Shown here: piece by piece, positions 25,384 through 33,437 of the stretch | Layout: the number at the start of each line of letters is the position of its first letter | Position numbering within the stretch: the stretch's first letter is position 1 | The notes under the pieces: model-generated | The model's input: only the letters and a program-made list of their open reading frames with translations | Database searches by the model: none | Told to the model about the DNA's origin: nothing | Made by a program: the position numbers and the translations under genes | Assembly (NCBI RefSeq): GCF_000018685.1 | Contig: NC_010001.1 | Location: 3,364,001-3,428,000, forward strand | Length of the DNA stretch: 64,000 nucleotides | Direction: 5' to 3' | Source of the DNA: Lachnoclostridium phytofermentans ISDg | Lineage (GTDB): Bacteria; Bacillota; Clostridia; Lachnospirales; Lachnospiraceae

Positions 25384-26103
25384 CTACTGCTCGAACAGTC
25401 TGGTCGCATTCTCGAGTTCAATTCTTCGTTCGTATAACGCTTTCCCAATAATTACTCCAGATACTTTTATTTTATCCAGCTCCTCTAAATCTTTCATTGA
25501 GGATACTCCGCCCGAAGCAATAATGTTAAGACCAGTTAAATCGACCATCTCTTTCGTGTGTTCTATGTTAGGTCCTTGCAGCATACCATCCTTGGAAATG
25601 TCCGTATAAACTATCGTAGATACCCCAAGCTCCTTCATCTCAAGGGCAAGAGAAACTGCATTATAATTACTAACTTTCTCCCATCCTTCTATCGCTACCA
25701 TTCCATTTTTTGCATCGATTCCGATTACTATTTTATCTGCTCCAAAGGTAGAAATAATCTCTTTCACAAACTGCGGGTTTTCCACGGCTTTCGTGCCAAT
25801 AATAACACGGTTTACTCCGAGATTTAACTTATGTTCTATATCCTGTATGGTACGGATACCACCTCCAACCTGAATCGGTACTGAAACAGTCTGAACGATT
25901 TCTTTTATCACCTCATCATTCACGCTATGACCAGCTAAGGCACCATCCAAATCTACAATATGAATGTAACTTGCTCCTTGACCTTCCCACTGCATCGCTA
26001 TGTTAGCAGGAACATGAGAATACACTTCTACATCATGAAATTGTCCTTGCCTCAATCTAACACACTGTCCATTCCGAATATCAATTGCTGGATATAATCT
26101 CAT
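25384..26103 (-). CDS. hisA: HisA, phosphoribosylformimino-5-aminoimidazole carboxamide ribotide isomerase
   Basis: 239 residues. The N-terminus MRLYPAIDIRNGQCVRLRQG carries the first catalytic Asp (AIDI). The phosphate loops are GGGIRTIQDIEH and ASGGVSSMKDLEEL, and YTDISKDGMLQGPN carries the second Asp. It is a TIM barrel catalysing the fourth step of histidine synthesis. TAGGAGACAACT precedes the ATG. It lies directly after hisB and ahead of hisIE. Confidence 0.96.
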   Translation of the reverse strand: MRLYPAIDIRNGQCVRLRQGQFHDVEVYSHVPANIAMQWEGQGASYIHIVDLDGALAGHSVNDEVIKEIVQTVSVPIQVGGGIRTIQDIEHKLNLGVNRVIIGTKAVENPQFVKEIISTFGADKIVIGIDAKNGMVAIEGWEKVSNYNAVSLALEMKELGVSTIVYTDISKDGMLQGPNIEHTKEMVDLTGLNIIASGGVSSMKDLEELDKIKVSGVIIGKALYERRIELENATRLFEQ

Positions 26104-26139
26104 AGTTGTCTCCTATCTGCCGTCTTTTGGCTAACTATT

Positions 26140-26730
26140 TTATTCTACAGTTCCTTTAGTGGATAATACACCTTGTATCCTAGGGTCAATACCACTCGCT
26201 TCATCTAGTGCCTTTGCGAATGCTTTAAACATAGCTTCTACAATGTGATGATTGTTATTACCATCCATTTGTTTTATGTGAAGATTCATGCCAGCACTAT
26301 AAGAGATAGCATAAAAGAATTCTTTTACAAGCTCTGTATCCATATAACCTAACTTTTCACAGGTTAATTGCGCCTGATAATTTAAATACGGACGTCCAGA
26401 TAAATCGATTGCACATAAGACCAAAGTTTCATCCATAGGAAGCAAAAAAGAACCATATCGACGAATACCTATTTTTTCATCTAGTGCCTGTTTGATTGCC
26501 TGCCCCAGAACAATACCAGTATCCTCTACGGTATGATGAGAATCCACATAAAGGTCTCCCTTTACTTTAATCGTTAAGTCAAAAAATCCATGTTTTGCAA
26601 AGCTTTGTACCATATGATCTAAGAATCCAATCCCTGTTTCTATCTCAGCTATCCCTGTCCCATCCAGATTTAACTCTAATGTAATATCCGTTTCTTTCGT
26701 TTTTCTAGAAATTTTCGCTGTGCGGTTCAT
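26140..26730 (-). CDS. hisB: HisB, imidazoleglycerol-phosphate dehydratase
   Basis: 196 residues from the ATG at 26728-26730, chosen because ATGAGGTTATTT precedes it; the 25-codon extension overlaps a hairpin and is not coding. The metal-binding repeats are IGFLDHMVQSFAKHGFFDL, DSHHTVEDTGIVLGQA and GNNNHHIVEAMFKAFAKAL. It is a stand-alone dehydratase without the histidinol-phosphatase domain, so that activity must be elsewhere. A 9-bp stem (CTGCACTGC/GCAGTGCAG) lies right before the ribosome site. Confidence 0.96.
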   Translation of the reverse strand: MNRTAKISRKTKETDITLELNLDGTGIAEIETGIGFLDHMVQSFAKHGFFDLTIKVKGDLYVDSHHTVEDTGIVLGQAIKQALDEKIGIRRYGSFLLPMDETLVLCAIDLSGRPYLNYQAQLTCEKLGYMDTELVKEFFYAISYSAGMNLHIKQMDGNNNHHIVEAMFKAFAKALDEASGIDPRIQGVLSTKGTVE

Positions 26731-26820
26731 AAATAACCTCATTTCTGCACTGCTATCTAATCTATCACTTGTTGTCGCAGTGCAGACACAAGAGTATGCC
26801 GCCAAAGGCGGAAATTCACT

Positions 26821-28122
26821 TCACACTTCGTCGTTTTCAAATCTCACTGATATTGAATTAGCATGAGCTGTAAGTCCTTCTGCCTTTGCAAACGTGACAA
26901 TATCCTCGTAAACAGGAAAAAGGGCTTCTCTTGAGTAAGAAATGATACTGGACTTTTTAATAAAATCATCTACACTCAGTGGTGAGAAGAATTTTGCGGT
27001 CCCATTCGTTGGTAGTACATGGTTAGGTCCTGCAAAATAATCTCCAAGTGGCTCAGAAGAATATTCTCCAATAAAGATGGCACCAGCATTCTTAATCTTT
27101 GTCATTACCTCAAACGCATTCTTGGTCATAATCTCAAGATGCTCAGAAGCTATCTCATTTGCTGTATCAATAGCTTCACTTAAGTTTTTCGCAACCAAAA
27201 TATATCCATAGTTATCTAAAGAAGCACGAATGATTTCACTACGATTTAAAACTTCTAAGAATCCATCTATCTCATCTGATACTTTCTTAGCAAGTGATTC
27301 ACTTGTTGTAATTAGAATAGAAGAAGCCAACTCATCATGCTCAGCTTGTGATAAAAGGTCTGCCGCAACAAATCTTGGATTAGCAGTTTCATCAGCAATT
27401 ACAAGAATTTCGCTTGGTCCAGCGATAGAATCAATGCTAACATTTCCATATACAGCTTTTTTTGCAAGCGCTACATAGATGTTACCAGGTCCAACTATCT
27501 TATCTACTTTTTTTATTGAATCCGTTCCATAAGCAAGTGCAGCGATTGCTTGTGCCCCACCCACTTTATAGATTTCGGTTACCCCTGCCTCTTTCGCTGC
27601 AACTAAGGTACCTGGATTTACATTGCCATCAGCACCTGGTGGTGTTGTCATAGCTATTCGTCTGACACCAGCAACTTTCGCAGGTAAAACATTCATTAAT
27701 ACGGAAGATGGATATGCAGCCTTTCCTCCTGGTACATAAACACCTACTGCATCGATTGCGGTTACCTTTTGTCCAAGAATAACACCATTGGGCTCACTGT
27801 CAAACCAGCTATATTGCTTTTGTTTTTGGTGATAAGCTTCAATGTTATGTATGGACTTACGGATAACATCAAGCGTTGATGGTGGTATCTGTTCATATGC
27901 CTTCGCAATTTCTTCTTCCGTTACACGTATCGTTTCCTTTGTGATGGTAGCTTTATCAAATCGTAAACTATATTCAAATAAAGCCTCATCGCCACGTTTT
28001 TTTACATCACTAATAATGCCAGCAACTTGATCTTCATATTCTCTATATTGATTCGGACTACGTTTTAGTAGGTTTTCCAATATATTATTTTTTGTTGATT
28101 CATTTAATTCGATAATTCTCAT
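26821..28122 (-). CDS. hisD: Histidinol dehydrogenase
   Basis: 433 residues from the ATG at 28120-28122 (MRIIELNESTKNN). Family segments are GVYVPGGKAAYPSSVLMNVLPAKVAGV, NPGTLVAAKEAGVTEIYKVGGAQAIAALAYGT, DKIVGPGNIYVALAKKAVYG, SIAGPSEILVIADETANP, LLSQAEHDELASSILIT and GDYFAGPNHVLPTNGTAKF. It makes histidine from histidinol with two NAD+. The leader contains a dispersed repeat element whose GGAGG is followed closely by an ATG (28134) and then by the likely start 12 bases on. Either could be used; the second gives the normal N-terminus. Confidence 0.95.
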   Translation of the reverse strand: MRIIELNESTKNNILENLLKRSPNQYREYEDQVAGIISDVKKRGDEALFEYSLRFDKATITKETIRVTEEEIAKAYEQIPPSTLDVIRKSIHNIEAYHQKQKQYSWFDSEPNGVILGQKVTAIDAVGVYVPGGKAAYPSSVLMNVLPAKVAGVRRIAMTTPPGADGNVNPGTLVAAKEAGVTEIYKVGGAQAIAALAYGTDSIKKVDKIVGPGNIYVALAKKAVYGNVSIDSIAGPSEILVIADETANPRFVAADLLSQAEHDELASSILITTSESLAKKVSDEIDGFLEVLNRSEIIRASLDNYGYILVAKNLSEAIDTANEIASEHLEIMTKNAFEVMTKIKNAGAIFIGEYSSEPLGDYFAGPNHVLPTNGTAKFFSPLSVDDFIKKSSIISYSREALFPVYEDIVTFAKAEGLTAHANSISVRFENDEV

Positions 28123-28172
28123 ATTAATAATCATGCCTCCATATCCTGCAAACTTTAACTGCAGATACAAAT
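28123..28172 (-). repeat. Dispersed leader element, copy before hisD
   Basis: On the minus strand: TTGTATCTGCAGTTAAAG, then TTTGCAGGATATGGAGGCAT, then GATTATTAATATG. CTGCA/TGCAG forms a small hairpin and GGAGG is the ribosome site. Very similar sequence precedes coaE and polA. Confidence 0.75.
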
Positions 28173-28199
28173 TTGCTACTACCTTTTTTTAGTCTTCCA

Positions 28200-28847
28200 T
28201 TATTGAGCTTCCGTAAGTACTTCTCTCAAGTCATTAATCATCTTTGTAATTCTTTCATGTTCCATCTTCATACTCACTTGATTGACTACTACACGAGCGG
28301 ATAACGGACAAATCTCTTCTAGTACTTCCAATCCATTTTCTTTTAATGTAGAACCTGTCTCAACGATATCTACAATTACTTCTGATAATCCAACAATTGG
28401 TGCTAACTCTATCGAGCCATTCAACTTTATTATTTCTACTGTTTGATGCTTCTTATTATAAAAATAATCTTTTGCAATATTCGGATATTTCGTTGCTACA
28501 CGTATCAATTCACCGTGATGCAAAAGTTCTTTCGCACTCGCTGGTCCAGCAATACACATACGACATTTGCCTAGATTTAAATCTAAAACCTCGTACATCT
28601 TTCTTCCTTCTTCTAGAATGGTGTCTTTCCCAACCACTCCGATATCAGCAGCACCATATTCTACATAGGTCGGAACATCATTTGCTTTTGCTAAGAAAAA
28701 ACGAAGTTTTAACTCTTCATTCGTAAATATTAATTTTCTAGAGGTTGGATCCTTCATCTCATCACAGGTAATTCCAATCTGCTCTAATATCTCTAGCGCC
28801 TTTTTCGCAAGGCGACCTTTTGCTAATGCTATTGTAATATATTTCAC
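28200..28847 (-). CDS. hisG: ATP phosphoribosyltransferase catalytic subunit, short form
   Basis: 215 residues beginning with a GTG (TAGGAGGTTATA upstream): KYITIALAKGRLAKKALEIL, RFFLAKANDVPTYVEYGAADIGVVGKDTI, ELIRVATKYPNIAKDYFYNK, KLNGSIELAPIVGLSEVIVDIVETGSTLKENGL. It lacks the C-terminal regulatory domain, which is normal for the HisZ-dependent form. It catalyses the first step of histidine synthesis. hisZ lies 10 bp upstream. Confidence 0.96.
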   Translation of the reverse strand: MKYITIALAKGRLAKKALEILEQIGITCDEMKDPTSRKLIFTNEELKLRFFLAKANDVPTYVEYGAADIGVVGKDTILEEGRKMYEVLDLNLGKCRMCIAGPASAKELLHHGELIRVATKYPNIAKDYFYNKKHQTVEIIKLNGSIELAPIVGLSEVIVDIVETGSTLKENGLEVLEEICPLSARVVVNQVSMKMEHERITKMINDLREVLTEAQ

Positions 28848-28856
28848 TATAACCTC

Positions 28857-30113
28857 CTAGGATAACATTCCTTTGAGTGGTACCGTTTGTACTGTTCCAT
28901 CGATTGCATGAATCACCTCTACCTCGTCTTCGGTAAATAATGCAAGAATACCACCAATACTCATACGATTTGCATACGCTATATAATCCTCTCTCGTTTT
29001 TCTTTCGTCATGGGCCAACATTTCAATCTTCATCTCCTGTCCACGAAAATGATTGGCAAGAGCCACAGCATTTGCGATATAAGAAGAATCGTAAACAATC
29101 AAGGTATTCTCTAATTCAGGCTCTCCTAATAGTTTTTGCCTACTTAGTGCAGTCAGAAGTTGGTCTATTAAAACAGCCATACCAATCGCTGGTGCCTGCT
29201 TTCCAAACTGCGAAACCAAAGAATCATAACGACCTCCAGTAATCACCGCATCACCGGTTCCATAGGTGTAAGCTCTGAAAATAATTCCGGTATAGTAATT
29301 GTACTTACTAAGCATTCCTAAATCAAAGGTGATATACTGTTCATATCCATAGAGTGTTAATAATTCATATAGTTTTTCCATACGCTCTAAAGCATTTCTT
29401 GCACGTTCATTATGGATGGATTCCTTCACACCAAGTACTTTATCTAGTGTTCCAAAAAGGTCAGTTAACTGTAAAATAACACTCTTTACAGGTTTTTCTA
29501 ACTTCTTTCCACTAATTAGTTCTTCCACACCAAATAAATTCTTATTTTCAATCAGAATACGTAACTGTTCGGTTTCATCTTCATCAAATCCTGCTTCTTC
29601 TACAATTCCGAGAAAGAAGTCAGCTTGACCTATTTCTACTTGAAACTCTTTTAAACCGGCACATTTTAAGCATTCTACCGTCAATGCAATCATCTCAGCA
29701 TCCGCTTCTATACTTGCATCATTAATTAATTCTGCTCCTAACTGAGTAGTTTCCTTTAATTTCCCCTGGTAACTGCTACTATTAATAAAAGTGCTTCCAC
29801 AATAACTTAAACGTATTGGCATCTCTTCTGTCTTATAGTATTTAGCAACGCAGCGTGCTATGGATGGTGTGATATCTGGGCGAAGTACTAAGGTATTACC
29901 TTCCCTATCAAAAAACTTATACATCTCTTTACCACTTACACTTCCACGTTCTTTGCTAAAAATATCAAAAAACTCAAACATCGGGGTTTGTATCTCATGA
30001 AATCCATGCAGTGCCAAGCGCTTACTAAGCTCTTGTTCTAGCATCTTTTTCTTTGCAAACTCAGAGTTATAAATATCACGAACACCCTCTGGGGTGTGTA
30101 ATAATCTATCCAT
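28857..30113 (-). CDS. hisZ: HisZ, regulatory subunit of ATP phosphoribosyltransferase
   Basis: 418 residues from the ATG at 30111-30113 (MDRLLHTPEGVRDIYN; AGAAGGATTTTT upstream). It is a histidyl-tRNA-synthetase paralogue: EIQTPMFEFFDIFSKERG, KMYKFFDREGN-type motif 2 region, LRPDITPSIARCVAKYYK, and YYTGIIFRAYTYGTGDAVITGGRYDSLVSQFG. It lacks the anticodon-binding domain and forms the hetero-octamer with short HisG that is feedback-inhibited by histidine. It is first in the his operon, directly behind a consensus promoter. Confidence 0.94.
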   Translation of the reverse strand: MDRLLHTPEGVRDIYNSEFAKKKMLEQELSKRLALHGFHEIQTPMFEFFDIFSKERGSVSGKEMYKFFDREGNTLVLRPDITPSIARCVAKYYKTEEMPIRLSYCGSTFINSSSYQGKLKETTQLGAELINDASIEADAEMIALTVECLKCAGLKEFQVEIGQADFFLGIVEEAGFDEDETEQLRILIENKNLFGVEELISGKKLEKPVKSVILQLTDLFGTLDKVLGVKESIHNERARNALERMEKLYELLTLYGYEQYITFDLGMLSKYNYYTGIIFRAYTYGTGDAVITGGRYDSLVSQFGKQAPAIGMAVLIDQLLTALSRQKLLGEPELENTLIVYDSSYIANAVALANHFRGQEMKIEMLAHDERKTREDYIAYANRMSIGGILALFTEDEVEVIHAIDGTVQTVPLKGMLS

Positions 30114-30180
30114 AAAAATCCTTCTTTCATAGCACTTTATCGTGGTAACGTGATAATTCGCTACCATACGAAGTTAATTT

Positions 30181-30209
30181 ATTATAATGCAAATGCACTA
30201 TCATGTCAA
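30181..30209 (-). promoter_or_regulatory. Consensus sigma-A promoter of the his operon
   Basis: TTGACA (30204-30209), 17-bp spacer, TATAAT (30181-30186) on the minus strand: a perfect match in both hexamers and spacing, about 70 bases before hisZ. The 5' leader is short and I see no T-box or attenuator in it. Confidence 0.9.
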
Positions 30210-30279
30210 TGGAATAAACTTACGATAAATACCATGAATATGCAAAAGAGCTGTCACAGACAGACTTTGGCAGAGAGTC

Positions 30280-30816
30280 TTAATCCTCTCTTTCCAACAA
30301 ATCTTTTTGTAACAGCTCTAAAAATGGAACGAATACTCCACTATGTCTTCTCATATAAAAATCCTCGCAAAGCTCCTCTTTTCGGAAACTCTTCCTTCCT
30401 CCAGATAGCTTTCGATTCCAAAATCCCATAAGTTCCCCAAAACGTAAATAATAGAATTCATCTTTTTTTGAAAAATAAATTAAAATAAAAGAGATTCCAC
30501 CTTGTAGTTCAAAGTCCTCCATAAACTTCACCTGATGTTCATGGATATTTTGCAGGGAAAAAGTATCCACCGCACATTCCTTCGCATCAAAACAAACCGG
30601 TATTCCCTGAACCGCTCCAATATAATCGACTGTACTTTTTTGTTCAAAATAAGCAAGTGTTATATGACGTTTTTCTTTATCAATCTGAATTGGTGTAATC
30701 GGAGTTGGTACCTTTTGAATTAACGCTAATTGATTCTCACGATATTTCTCTAATGTCAGATTAATTAACTCTTCTAGCGCAGATCCACGAAGCCCTCTCG
30801 AATTCCATGATGGCAC
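30280..30816 (-). CDS. recU: Holliday junction resolvase RecU
   Basis: 178 residues. MPSWNSRGLRGSALEELINLT matches the RecU N-terminus, and STVDYIGAVQGIPVCFDAKEC holds the catalytic Asp and the D-x-K motif. NIHEHQVKFMEDFELQGGISFILIYFSKKDEFYYL completes the family pattern. It resolves recombination intermediates in Firmicutes. It is the downstream partner of a RluA-type gene and the last gene of a run that reads from position 37,244 down. Confidence 0.92.
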   Translation of the reverse strand: MPSWNSRGLRGSALEELINLTLEKYRENQLALIQKVPTPITPIQIDKEKRHITLAYFEQKSTVDYIGAVQGIPVCFDAKECAVDTFSLQNIHEHQVKFMEDFELQGGISFILIYFSKKDEFYYLRFGELMGFWNRKLSGGRKSFRKEELCEDFYMRRHSGVFVPFLELLQKDLLERED

Positions 30817-30839
30817 TTATTTCCCCTCCTTTTTGCACC

Positions 30840-31829
30840 CTAGTTATCGCTAAATAAACTTTTCTCTAAGTTTTTGAATAATTTAGGATATGGTGCTATT
30901 ATCTTTTGATTACTTAATTTCTCTAGCTCTTTAGGAAGATTAGGAAACTCTAATCGGTAAGAGTGAAGTAACTGATGACTTAAGCCATACTGTTTTTGCA
31001 TTTTTTTATTCAGCGTTTCATCACCATATTTCGTATCACCAATAATCGGATGCCCAATGCTACTTAAGTGAGCACGAATCTGATGAGTCTTACCGGTGAT
31101 TAATAATACCTCTAAGAGTGTATATCCGTTCTTACTTAATATCGGTTGATATTCAGTCTCAATGTAGGAACTTTCACCATCGTTAGGATCATTCGTAGTA
31201 ATCCTTACTTTATTCGTCTTCTCGTCTTTAGCCAGATATCCATTGATTCGAGCACCCTTAGTCATCGTTCCTTTGACAATACAGCGATAATATTTATGAA
31301 GACTACGATCCTGTAGCTTTGCTGACATCTCCTGAAGTCCTAGTAAGCTTTTACCGGCAATTACTATCCCGCTGGTATTTCGGTCTAATCGATTGCATAC
31401 CGATGGTTTAAATGTCGATAACTCCTCTTTTGTCAAACTCCCCATCTCTAAAAGATAAGCAATTAATAGCTCAACCAATGATACATCGGATTCTTTTGCA
31501 CGTTGTGATAACATACCAATCGGTTTATTAATAATAACTACATGAGAATCTTCGTATAAAACATCTAGTTTTACAGCTCTTTGATTCACCTTAGCATCAA
31601 GCTGATAAGATTCTTTGAAGCTTTCTATTGTCTCCTCTGCTAGGAAAAGACGAACGATATCCCCCTCTATAAGTTTTTCTGCTCCTTCTGCCTTTTTTCC
31701 ATTCAAGGTAATATTTTTCTTTCGAAGCATTTTATAAAAAAAACTCTTAGGCGCTTTATTAAGATATTTTGCTAAGAACTTATCCAGTCTTTGACCTGCC
31801 TCATTTTGTACTATGGTGATTTCTCTCAC
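30840..31829 (-). CDS. RluA-family 23S rRNA pseudouridine synthase
   Basis: About 329 residues from a GTG at 31827-31829 (VREITIVQNEAGQRLDKFL); AAAGGATGTTAATAAA lies upstream, and the longer frame lacks a site. An S4-like domain (RLDKFLAKYLNKAPKSFFYKMLRKKNITLNGKKAEGAEKLIEGD) is followed by the catalytic domain with NRLDRNTSGIVIAGKSL (catalytic Asp), KYYRCIVKGTM and LLITGKTHQIRAHLSSIGHPIIGDTKYG. RluC/RluD type; the target uridine is not determinable here. Confidence 0.92.
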   Translation of the reverse strand: MREITIVQNEAGQRLDKFLAKYLNKAPKSFFYKMLRKKNITLNGKKAEGAEKLIEGDIVRLFLAEETIESFKESYQLDAKVNQRAVKLDVLYEDSHVVIINKPIGMLSQRAKESDVSLVELLIAYLLEMGSLTKEELSTFKPSVCNRLDRNTSGIVIAGKSLLGLQEMSAKLQDRSLHKYYRCIVKGTMTKGARINGYLAKDEKTNKVRITTNDPNDGESSYIETEYQPILSKNGYTLLEVLLITGKTHQIRAHLSSIGHPIIGDTKYGDETLNKKMQKQYGLSHQLLHSYRLEFPNLPKELEKLSNQKIIAPYPKLFKNLEKSLFSDN

Positions 31830-31914
31830 TTTATTAACATCCTTTACTATATTATATAGATGGCCATTAGTAATGGGCATCTAGCGCCGATTTCATACGT
31901 GTGAAACACGTAAT

Positions 31915-32586
31915 CTACCCTATGAAATCGTTCACATCCGCTGGAATTATCTCATCAAATGATTTTATAAAATAATCTGCTAATCTCTTCTTCTCTTCCT
32001 CAATCGATACAGAAAACTCATCCCAAACAGCACAAACTTTCATACCAGCATTTTTTCCTGCTAATATTCCTTGAGGAATATCTTCAAAAACTAGACAGTT
32101 TTCTGGTTTTACAGCAAGTTTCTCTGCAACAAACAGATAAATATCTGGCGATGGTTTACCCTTCGCAACCTCACAAGAAGTATGAATCGCATCAAAATAC
32201 TGTTCCACATTAAGTTCCTTTAGTACTGCACTAGCAAGTTCCTTAGAATTACTTGTTGCAATTCCTGTTTTTATATTATTTTCTTTTAAGTATTGTAAAA
32301 ATTTAAGTGCCCCTTGTTTTAATGGAACTTCCTTTGAATATTTCTCATATGCCATCTCGTTCCAAGTGTCCTTAATTTCTTCTACAGAAGGTTCTAACTG
32401 AAATCGTTCTTTAAAATAGATTGCAGTTTCAGAAAAACTCATTCCTTCAATTTCTCGTTGTAGACCTTCCGGTAACTCAATCCCAAATCTACTTAAGTAT
32501 TCCACATCAATAGCCTCCCACATCCACATGGAGTCTACCAATGTTCCATCTAAATCAAAAATACATGCATTTATATTCTTTAGCAC
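31915..32586 (-). CDS. HAD-superfamily hydrolase, beta-phosphoglucomutase/phosphatase type
   Basis: 223 residues from a GTG at 32584-32586 (LKNINACIFDLDGTLVDS) with TGGAGATTATT upstream. HAD motif I is DLDGTLVDS, motif II GIATSNSK, motif III KGKPSPDIYLFVAEKL and motif IV VFEDIPQGILAGKNAGM. It has an alpha-helical cap (IEGMSFSETAIYFKERFQLE), so it is subfamily IA. The likely activity is sugar-phosphate phosphatase or mutase; the substrate is unknown. A GTGTGAAA/TTTCACAC hairpin (about 32,612-32,636) precedes it. Confidence 0.88.
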   Translation of the reverse strand: MLKNINACIFDLDGTLVDSMWMWEAIDVEYLSRFGIELPEGLQREIEGMSFSETAIYFKERFQLEPSVEEIKDTWNEMAYEKYSKEVPLKQGALKFLQYLKENNIKTGIATSNSKELASAVLKELNVEQYFDAIHTSCEVAKGKPSPDIYLFVAEKLAVKPENCLVFEDIPQGILAGKNAGMKVCAVWDEFSVSIEEEKKRLADYFIKSFDEIIPADVNDFIG

Positions 32587-32693
32587 AATAATCTCCATTC
32601 TGTCGCAATTAGTGTGAAATATCTTGATTTTCACACTTGTAATCATGCCAACTCAGTAAGTATGCATTTTTTTTGCACCACTATAAATTTCTG

Positions 32694-33416
32694 TTATCTA
32701 TTCTCACGCAACGCTTCAATTTCTTCTTCGGTAAGCTCACGATATTCGCCAAGAGAAAGGCTCTCATCAAGGACAAGACTTCCCATCGAAATTCGTTTCA
32801 AATAGATAACCTCATTCCTGGTCGCTTCAAACATTCGCTTTATTTGATGAAATTTACCTTCCCGTATCGTTACATATGCTTCTTGCTCTGAAATACGCTC
32901 TAACTTCGCCGGCAAAGCGGTAAACTCCTCGTCTATTTTAAGTCCAGCTGCAAATGCTTCTTCGTCTTCTTTTTTAAGAGGGTCCCGAAGTTTTGCAAAA
33001 TAAACTTTATCAACATGTTTTTTAGGACTCAATAGCTGATGAGCTAAATCACCATCATTGGTAATAATTAAAAGTCCCTCTGTATCCTTATCTAAGCGTC
33101 CTACTGGAAAAAGATCTTTTCTCTTTGCCTCATCAATTAAATCAACGACTGTAGTCTGTTTTTTATCATTCGAAGCAGATACCACTCCAGCAGGCTTATT
33201 TAACATAAAATACTCCAAAGTAACATAGGATAACTCCCTGCTATCAACGAAGATTTTATCATGATTACTATCAACCTTAGTTTCTGGCGAAGTTTCGGTA
33301 TTCCCATTTACCATTACTCTGCCCTTTCGTATCATCTGCTTTACTTCTGTTCTAGTTCCAACCGATAAATCCGCAAGGTATTTATCCAGTCTTAGCATCG
33401 AATTTGATTTACTCAT
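32694..33416 (-). CDS. RsuA-family pseudouridine synthase (16S type)
   Basis: 240 residues. An S4 domain (LRLDKYLADLSVGTRTEVKQMIRKGRVMVNG) is followed by FMLNKPAGVVSASNDKKQTTVVDLI, PVGRLDKDTEGLLIITNDGDLAHQLLSPKKHVDKVYFAKL (catalytic Asp in GRLDKDTEG) and REGKFHQIKRMFEATRNEVIYLKRISMGSL. It modifies rRNA uridine. GGAGGAAGTA precedes the ATG. It lies 21 bp after rsmF. Confidence 0.93.
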   Translation of the reverse strand: MSKSNSMLRLDKYLADLSVGTRTEVKQMIRKGRVMVNGNTETSPETKVDSNHDKIFVDSRELSYVTLEYFMLNKPAGVVSASNDKKQTTVVDLIDEAKRKDLFPVGRLDKDTEGLLIITNDGDLAHQLLSPKKHVDKVYFAKLRDPLKKEDEEAFAAGLKIDEEFTALPAKLERISEQEAYVTIREGKFHQIKRMFEATRNEVIYLKRISMGSLVLDESLSLGEYRELTEEEIEALRENR

Positions 33417-33437
33417 TACTTCCTCCAGCCTCTGTAT

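Noticed and set aside
30240..30290. Terminator between recU and the his promoter
   Set aside because: CTGTC/GACAG pairing is short and no proper T-run follows; too weak to list.
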